Source of the DNA: Massariosphaeria phaeospora | Lineage: Eukaryota > Ascomycota > Dothideomycetes > Pleosporales | Reading direction: 5' to 3' | NCBI GenBank assembly: GCA_011032825.1 | Contig: JAADJZ010000017.1 | Span: 248,001 to 312,000 of the forward strand | Length of the DNA: 64,000 nt | Shown here: positions 59,617 through 64,000 of the stretch, one piece after another | Numbering within the stretch: position 1 is the stretch's first letter | How the letters are laid out: each line of letters opens with the position of its first letter | Program-made: the position numbers and the translations under genes | The notes under the pieces: model-generated | Databases searched by the model: none | Seen by the model: the letters and a program-made list of their open reading frames with translations, nothing else | What the model was told of the DNA's origin: nothing

Positions 59617-62600
59617 TCAGAACCCGAACTTACTTTTCACCGCACCCATTACCATGCCCCTCTTCTGTTTAGTCACATACTTGCTCACATCGTCCGCCCA
59701 ACCAGCACTGTTTTGCTGCAGGTTCTGCATGCTATCGCCTGCGATATTCAGTTTTTCAGTCCGCTCGTTGAGCTGGCGACTAGCCCAAGCGCCCCATCCT
59801 TCATTCTGTGGTGGTGCTGATGGATACGAGGGATATGTTGACGAGGACGATGCAGCTCCAGCGTGGTGCCCATCTCTTCGTCGCTGTTCCTCGTCCGCGC
59901 GAGCTTGTGCCATCATCCGCTTGGATGGTGGGCGGTCTGGCCCTCCAACTAGGGACCCTTGTGTTAGCTCTTGCTGCGCCACTCAACTATGGAGACTTAC
60001 TAAGCATGTCCATATCAGCTGTAGTGACATACTGGGTTCCGGACATCCATTGCAAGTTGGATATTGTTGGTCTAGGTGGAATTAACAGCTCTGGGTTCAA
60101 CAGCATGTCACGAGTTTGGTTGCTACAAAGCGTCAGCGAGTTCTACTCATAATGGTATATCCAGGAACTTACAAATTCACGCCGGTACCGAACACATTTA
60201 TCAGTGTCAGTTCAGCAGGGCCCTTCCAGCCAAGGACATCCCCTGTACTCGTGATGACAGCCTCGGAGAACCGCCGAATGTCTAACACATTGTTGATCTT
60301 AACAGACCCTATCTCTTTCAACGCAGGTATCGAATACGCCCTTGCGCATCCATCACCATATAGTCCAAGCAATGCATACCCAAAGTCTTCGTAGCGCACG
60401 ACGGCAGCCGCATCACATAAGAAGTTATCCCATGTTTTATGGGCACCTTTATGAGTCGCTGGCTTAAAGATTCGGGCACCGGACGCCGTGGCCACAAGCA
60501 AAACACCGTTGACCTTTGCTCCAGTTCTTAAACCAGATACGATGTCTTGTGAGGCATATGCCGGTCTCCCCGTCTCGGCATGCATCGGTGAGATACTGAT
60601 AATCCGATCATCGAGTGAGACAGCACCGGCAAAGGCTGCGGAGTACCGGCCATTGGACTCTGGGAGCAGTTTGAAGGTAGCAAGATGGCCTAAATTCGTC
60701 CCTACGTGAAGAAGGATGCTGGAATAGTCATCTCCGTCCAGAGTCATGACGCTGAATTCTATACAGGTCGGCCATTGTTTCTTAGCCGTGATGGGTGCGG
60801 AGCTTCTCCGAAAACTTCCCCTTTTGTCTGGCTTGATGAGATCGACTACGTTGGCGTTATAAATGATCGCTGGTCCTCTCAAATCCACGACCGCAAGGCT
60901 GCCGCCTTCGAATCCGGCCGCAACAAATCCTACGTCAGAATGCTTCAAGGCAGTGACTGGGCCTTTGCCTTCATTGAGTAATGTTAATGGCATCAGTCCT
61001 TCCTGGAGAGGAGCTTCAGCCCGGTCGGCAATATTCATGAGTGTACCAGTAGCATTTTCTGCCGCTGGAACTTCTTGCTTGGGGTGCTTGTTGAAGCCCC
61101 ATCGAAAGATGACCACTTCGCCAGACCTTAATCCAATAGATAGTTCAGAAGCCGCTCCAGCAAACGATGTCGATATCACTTCGATATCTTCTTGCCGTCC
61201 TACAGCTCGAGCTACGTCAACTTGGAGTAGAGCATGGTTCTCGATCTCATCAGCATGGCCTGCGTCCCAAATCCGAACAGTGCCATCAGCGTGGGCAGTC
61301 TGAACGACGTTGCGATGCTCGAATCTTTTTAACGGATAACTCGCTCCAGCGCCGCCATTCAAAAATGGGGGCCCTTGCTGCCGTTTCTCTGTTAGTCCTA
61401 ACCACTTTGTCCGCTCCACCGGCGCAAGGTTTGCATAGTTGACGAATGGGTGAACCAGTGTCATAGAGAGATGTAACTGATTGGTCGGTGAGATGGGCAT
61501 TCCGCTTGGGAAAGACAGTGTGATTAATTCTCCAGATGCTAACAGGGCTATGATTGCGATTGGATCCTGGGCTCCTGCAAAATGTGGACTCGCTCGGGGG
61601 ATTAGACAGAGATCAATCACTTCGCTGCCTGGCGGACAGGGCAGTATGCGCTGGCGTTTTGGGCTCTCAAAATGATCCGTAAGGACTTGCCATGAAGCGG
61701 TACTATAGATCGGTGTGCGCCCAAGTTCGAAAAACGTCAAAGATTTCGTAGCAAGCGTTGAAGGGGCACCTCCTGCGATGAGTATGCCGGTATCGTCAGG
61801 GTCCTCTTTAGCACACCAAGCAATGCGGAATATCGGGGACCTGATTGCAAACGTGCCCGCAGCAGCGCCTGGGCTGTAAGTTCCGGCGCCTGGTTTGTCC
61901 ACATTGGTATCTTGTACAGTTCTAGCTTGGATAATTCGGCCGTCTTTGGCATCCCAGACCACGATACTGCTGTCTTCATGTCCAGTCAGAATAAAGGTAC
62001 CAGTGGGATGCCAAACTGCTTGTGTTAAAGGTGGACTCCTCTCTGTGGAAATTGACGTGGGGTCTGAATCGCCGCCAGGAGCGCCCTTGGGCAGCAGATA
62101 CTGGAAGAATTTGACGGCTTTGTTCTGCTTGAATGAATATATGACGGCACCAACATCGTAGCCAATCATCAAAGTGCCGATGTCTCTTGGGTGGAAAGCT
62201 AGGGCGACGATGGACGTAGGGCGTGAGCGAGGGAACTGCGCACGCCACAGGTTGGGTATCTTGAATGGCGCGAGGCTCTCTCGATCGAGATCGTAGGCAA
62301 GAACATCCCCTGCACTCTTTTAGCTGCCATCCCGAATACAAACCATACCATGGGTTTACATACCTACCTGGGTGCCCAGCAACGCATAGTCGAGAGTGGG
62401 ATCGCTATGCAAGGCTGTGATTTTCGCCGGCACCGAGTGCGCATTCAGTAGGCGCTTTGTCTCCAACGAGAAGACTTGTAAGTCATTCCGCGAGTCGACA
62501 CACAGCAGCTTGTCTGCGCAGAACTGGAGAATCTTCACGGACGCCCGTTGCGGCAAGGACAGTACTACTTCGACGCGGTTCTGACCAAAGACGTAGATCT

Positions 62601-62860
62601 GGCCGGGCCCAAACTTGCTTTCTATGGTGCCGATGGCGATAAGGGATTGCACTGGATCATAGGCAATTTGGCTGACTTTGCTGTTCAGCCCGTAGTTGCG
62701 AATCTACACGATGGCCCTTGTCAGTACTGGACGAGCTCTGAACGCGCGGACGCATGGCGGGGCGAGTTATTACACAGTCGAGCACAAATAGATCCGGCCC
62801 TAGCCCAGTAGAGAGGTCGTTGGGGACGCCGGCCTGCTTCCCGCGGAGAAGATGGGCCAT
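59617..62860 (-). CDS. SRO7: Lethal giant larvae/tomosyn-family exocytosis protein SRO7
   Basis: Predicted 1005 residues from exons 62774-62860, 62364-62703, 60173-62309, 60001-60122 and 59617-59948. WD40-type blades cover residues 30-890, for example YDPVQSLIAIGTIESKFG, AVWHPTGTFILTGHEDSS and VVWDAKDG, then TAHADGTVRIWDAGHADE. The end (LNERTEKLNIAGDSMQNLQQ to KRGMVMGAVKSKFGF) resembles an R-SNARE-type coil, as in Lgl/tomosyn proteins. Yeast Sro7/Sro77 bind the t-SNARE Sec9 and the Rab Sec4 and act in polarised secretion at the plasma membrane. Phase decided the exon 2 end: GTATGT at 62363, not the earlier GTAGGT, because only that gives GTQVGDVLAYDL. The last two junctions are NVFGTGVNFNQTRDM and DMLIGGPDRP. 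Confidence 0.94.
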
Positions 62861-63364
62861 GGTGTGGGGGATGTCTCATGGATGGATAGCATGGGCTTTG
62901 TCTGGCACAGATGACTGACGGTCGGTCGCGCGTACCCGCGTACCCGACCTCGCTGCTGCGCGTGACGTCGGCAGGTTTTAGCGAGGAATGCACCTTCTAT
63001 GGGCGCACTACCTGGGAGGGTCGGTGCATGTTCCACAGGTAGTCTCGGGAGGCATTCACACGACAAATTTACTGAGCAATAATCAATTCATTCGTTCCAG
63101 CAAATACTAGTCATAGCAGCAACTATCTAATTGAACACCCCTTCTGATGCTCGACAATGTGTCTTCTCGTGCACCGCAACCCGGATAAAGCGAAAACCGG
63201 GGTCCAGAAGAGACTGGGAAAGTAGAAATAGAGCCCGATAGCCGACTAGACCGCACCTTGCAGTACACTACCAGTACAGACGCCGCGTCCATGTCTATGG
63301 TATCCAATTACGCCGCCCCCAATACACTCATTCTGAAAACAAAAGACTTTTCGTACAGACAGCT
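62861..63364. other. Intergenic: SRO7 promoter side
   Basis: 504 nt between the SRO7 start codon and the stop codon of the next minus-strand gene. No gene seen. A CGCGTACC word is doubled at about 62928-62947. Confidence 0.5.
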
Positions 63365-64000
63365 CTACGTCATCATGGGAGCTCCATTGGGATGCTGTCC
63401 GCCATACTGGCCGCCGTTGGGCGGCGGCTGTGGAGTACCCGACCCTTGTCTGCTGATGAGGTTGTTCTGTGCTGCTAACCTAGCTTGAGCCTGTGCCGTA
63501 ACCTGTGCTTGTTGTCGCTCCAGCAGCGCCTGCTGATGACTTGGGGGTAACCCGCCATACCCGGTTGGCGGAATGGTGGCTGGCGGAGGCTGCGGAGTGC
63601 CGTATTGAGATGCACCATAGTAGGAGCTACGTATCTGGCCCCCTGACACTGGCGTTCCGTACGCAGGGCGTGGTGCGTAGTTTCCTTGAGCAACAGGCGG
63701 ATTCGCTTTTAGAGGTGAGGCAGTGCGCGCATGCGGACTAGGTACAGGATTATAGCTGTGCATCGGGGCCACAGTCGGAGTTCGCTGGTAATAGCCGTTC
63801 GGTGGTTGCTGCGCCGGATATCGACTGTGACCTTGGGGTTGAGGATTCGGTGGGTAGAATTGCGAACTCGCAGCGCCACCATAGTTCGCAGGCTGTGTAG
63901 GCCGTTGAGGGTAGTATTGCCCGGTCGGAGTCTGTCCATACGATGTCCTTGGGGTTTGCTGGCCGTATGGCTGTGATGAAGGGTACACCGGGCGGGGCGC
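63365..64000 (-). CDS. Pro/Gln/Tyr-rich C-terminal part of a gene cut by the window edge
   Basis: The frame is open from the right edge (64000) to a stop at 63365, so at least 211 residues belong to the 3' end of a larger gene. The visible part is low-complexity: repeated PQ, YG, QPPNG and TPQPPP words, with one helix-prone Gln/Ala-rich stretch (HQQALLERQQAQVTAQAQAR) near its end, and a close of GGQHPNGAPMMT. Such tails occur in transcription and chromatin proteins, for example remodelling-complex subunits, but I see no domain that would decide the identity. Function unknown. Confidence 0.75.
   Translation of the reverse strand, partial: APRPVYPSSQPYGQQTPRTSYGQTPTGQYYPQRPTQPANYGGAASSQFYPPNPQPQGHSRYPAQQPPNGYYQRTPTVAPMHSYNPVPSPHARTASPLKANPPVAQGNYAPRPAYGTPVSGGQIRSSYYGASQYGTPQPPPATIPPTGYGGLPPSHQQALLERQQAQVTAQAQARLAAQNNLISRQGSGTPQPPPNGGQYGGQHPNGAPMMT

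Noticed and set aside
62364..62368. GTAGGT as donor of SRO7 exon 2
   Set aside because: It would put exon 3 out of phase; GTATGT at 62363 keeps GTQVGDVLAYDL in frame.
1..64000. tRNA, rRNA, CRISPR array, intact transposase or biosynthetic gene cluster
   Set aside because: I looked for T-loop and acceptor patterns, repeat-spacer structure, transposase motifs and clustered secondary-metabolism enzymes and found none that I could support by eye. The lone dioxygenase has no cluster partners.

Overview
This window looks like nuclear DNA of a filamentous ascomycete (Pezizomycotina). Genes are split by many short introns (mostly about 45-95 nt), lie on both strands, and are separated by 0.3-5 kb of non-coding DNA. 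The products are typical fungal ones: BCK1, MSN5, LDB17, SRO7, KEL3 and EGH1-type proteins. A Dothideomycete is a reasonable guess from overall character, but that is inference. I inferred 42 introns by matching reading phase, splice sites and family conservation. Three of them use GC-AG instead of GT-AG.

Layout. 1-10.3 kb: the 3' part of an acyl-CoA dehydrogenase gene, a ubiquitin-like/AN1 zinc finger gene, a 4.8 kb gene-poor stretch, and an MFS monocarboxylate-type transporter. 10.3-13.8 kb: no recognisable gene. 13.8-27.2 kb: an LDB17/SPIN90-type actin regulator, an ER DnaJ-TPR co-chaperone (P58-like) divergent from a GH5 steryl-glucosidase-like enzyme, the karyopherin MSN5/exportin-5, and a 2-oxoglutarate/Fe(II) dioxygenase. 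27.4-34.4 kb: an accessory-looking segment with a secreted GH16 glucanase, a secreted aspartic-peptidase-like protein whose two DTG motifs are both altered, a BTB/POZ gene cut by an in-frame stop, a second decayed BTB copy, AT-rich DNA, and a possible small membrane protein. 35.7-45 kb: the MAPKKK BCK1, divergent from pyruvate decarboxylase across 1.8 kb of repeat-rich DNA. 45-64 kb: KEL3, a prolyl-aminopeptidase-like hydrolase, an F-box protein, COX20, an unrecognised nuclear-looking protein, SmD1, an atypical protein kinase, SRO7 (lethal giant larvae/tomosyn family), and the 3' end of a Pro/Gln/Tyr-rich protein cut by the window edge.

Most genes are independent housekeeping loci. I see no operon-like or biosynthetic cluster, and no convincing tRNA, rRNA, CRISPR array or intact transposon. 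Several products bear on the cell surface and polarity (BCK1 in wall-integrity signalling, LDB17 in endocytic actin, SRO7 in exocytosis, GH16 on glucan), but this is thematic and not evidence of co-regulation.

I did not find a clearly new biological system. The items most worth a second look are the altered aspartic-peptidase, the broken tandem BTB pair, the enrichment of GC-AG introns (one in pyruvate decarboxylase, where retention would truncate the enzyme), and the atypical kinase.
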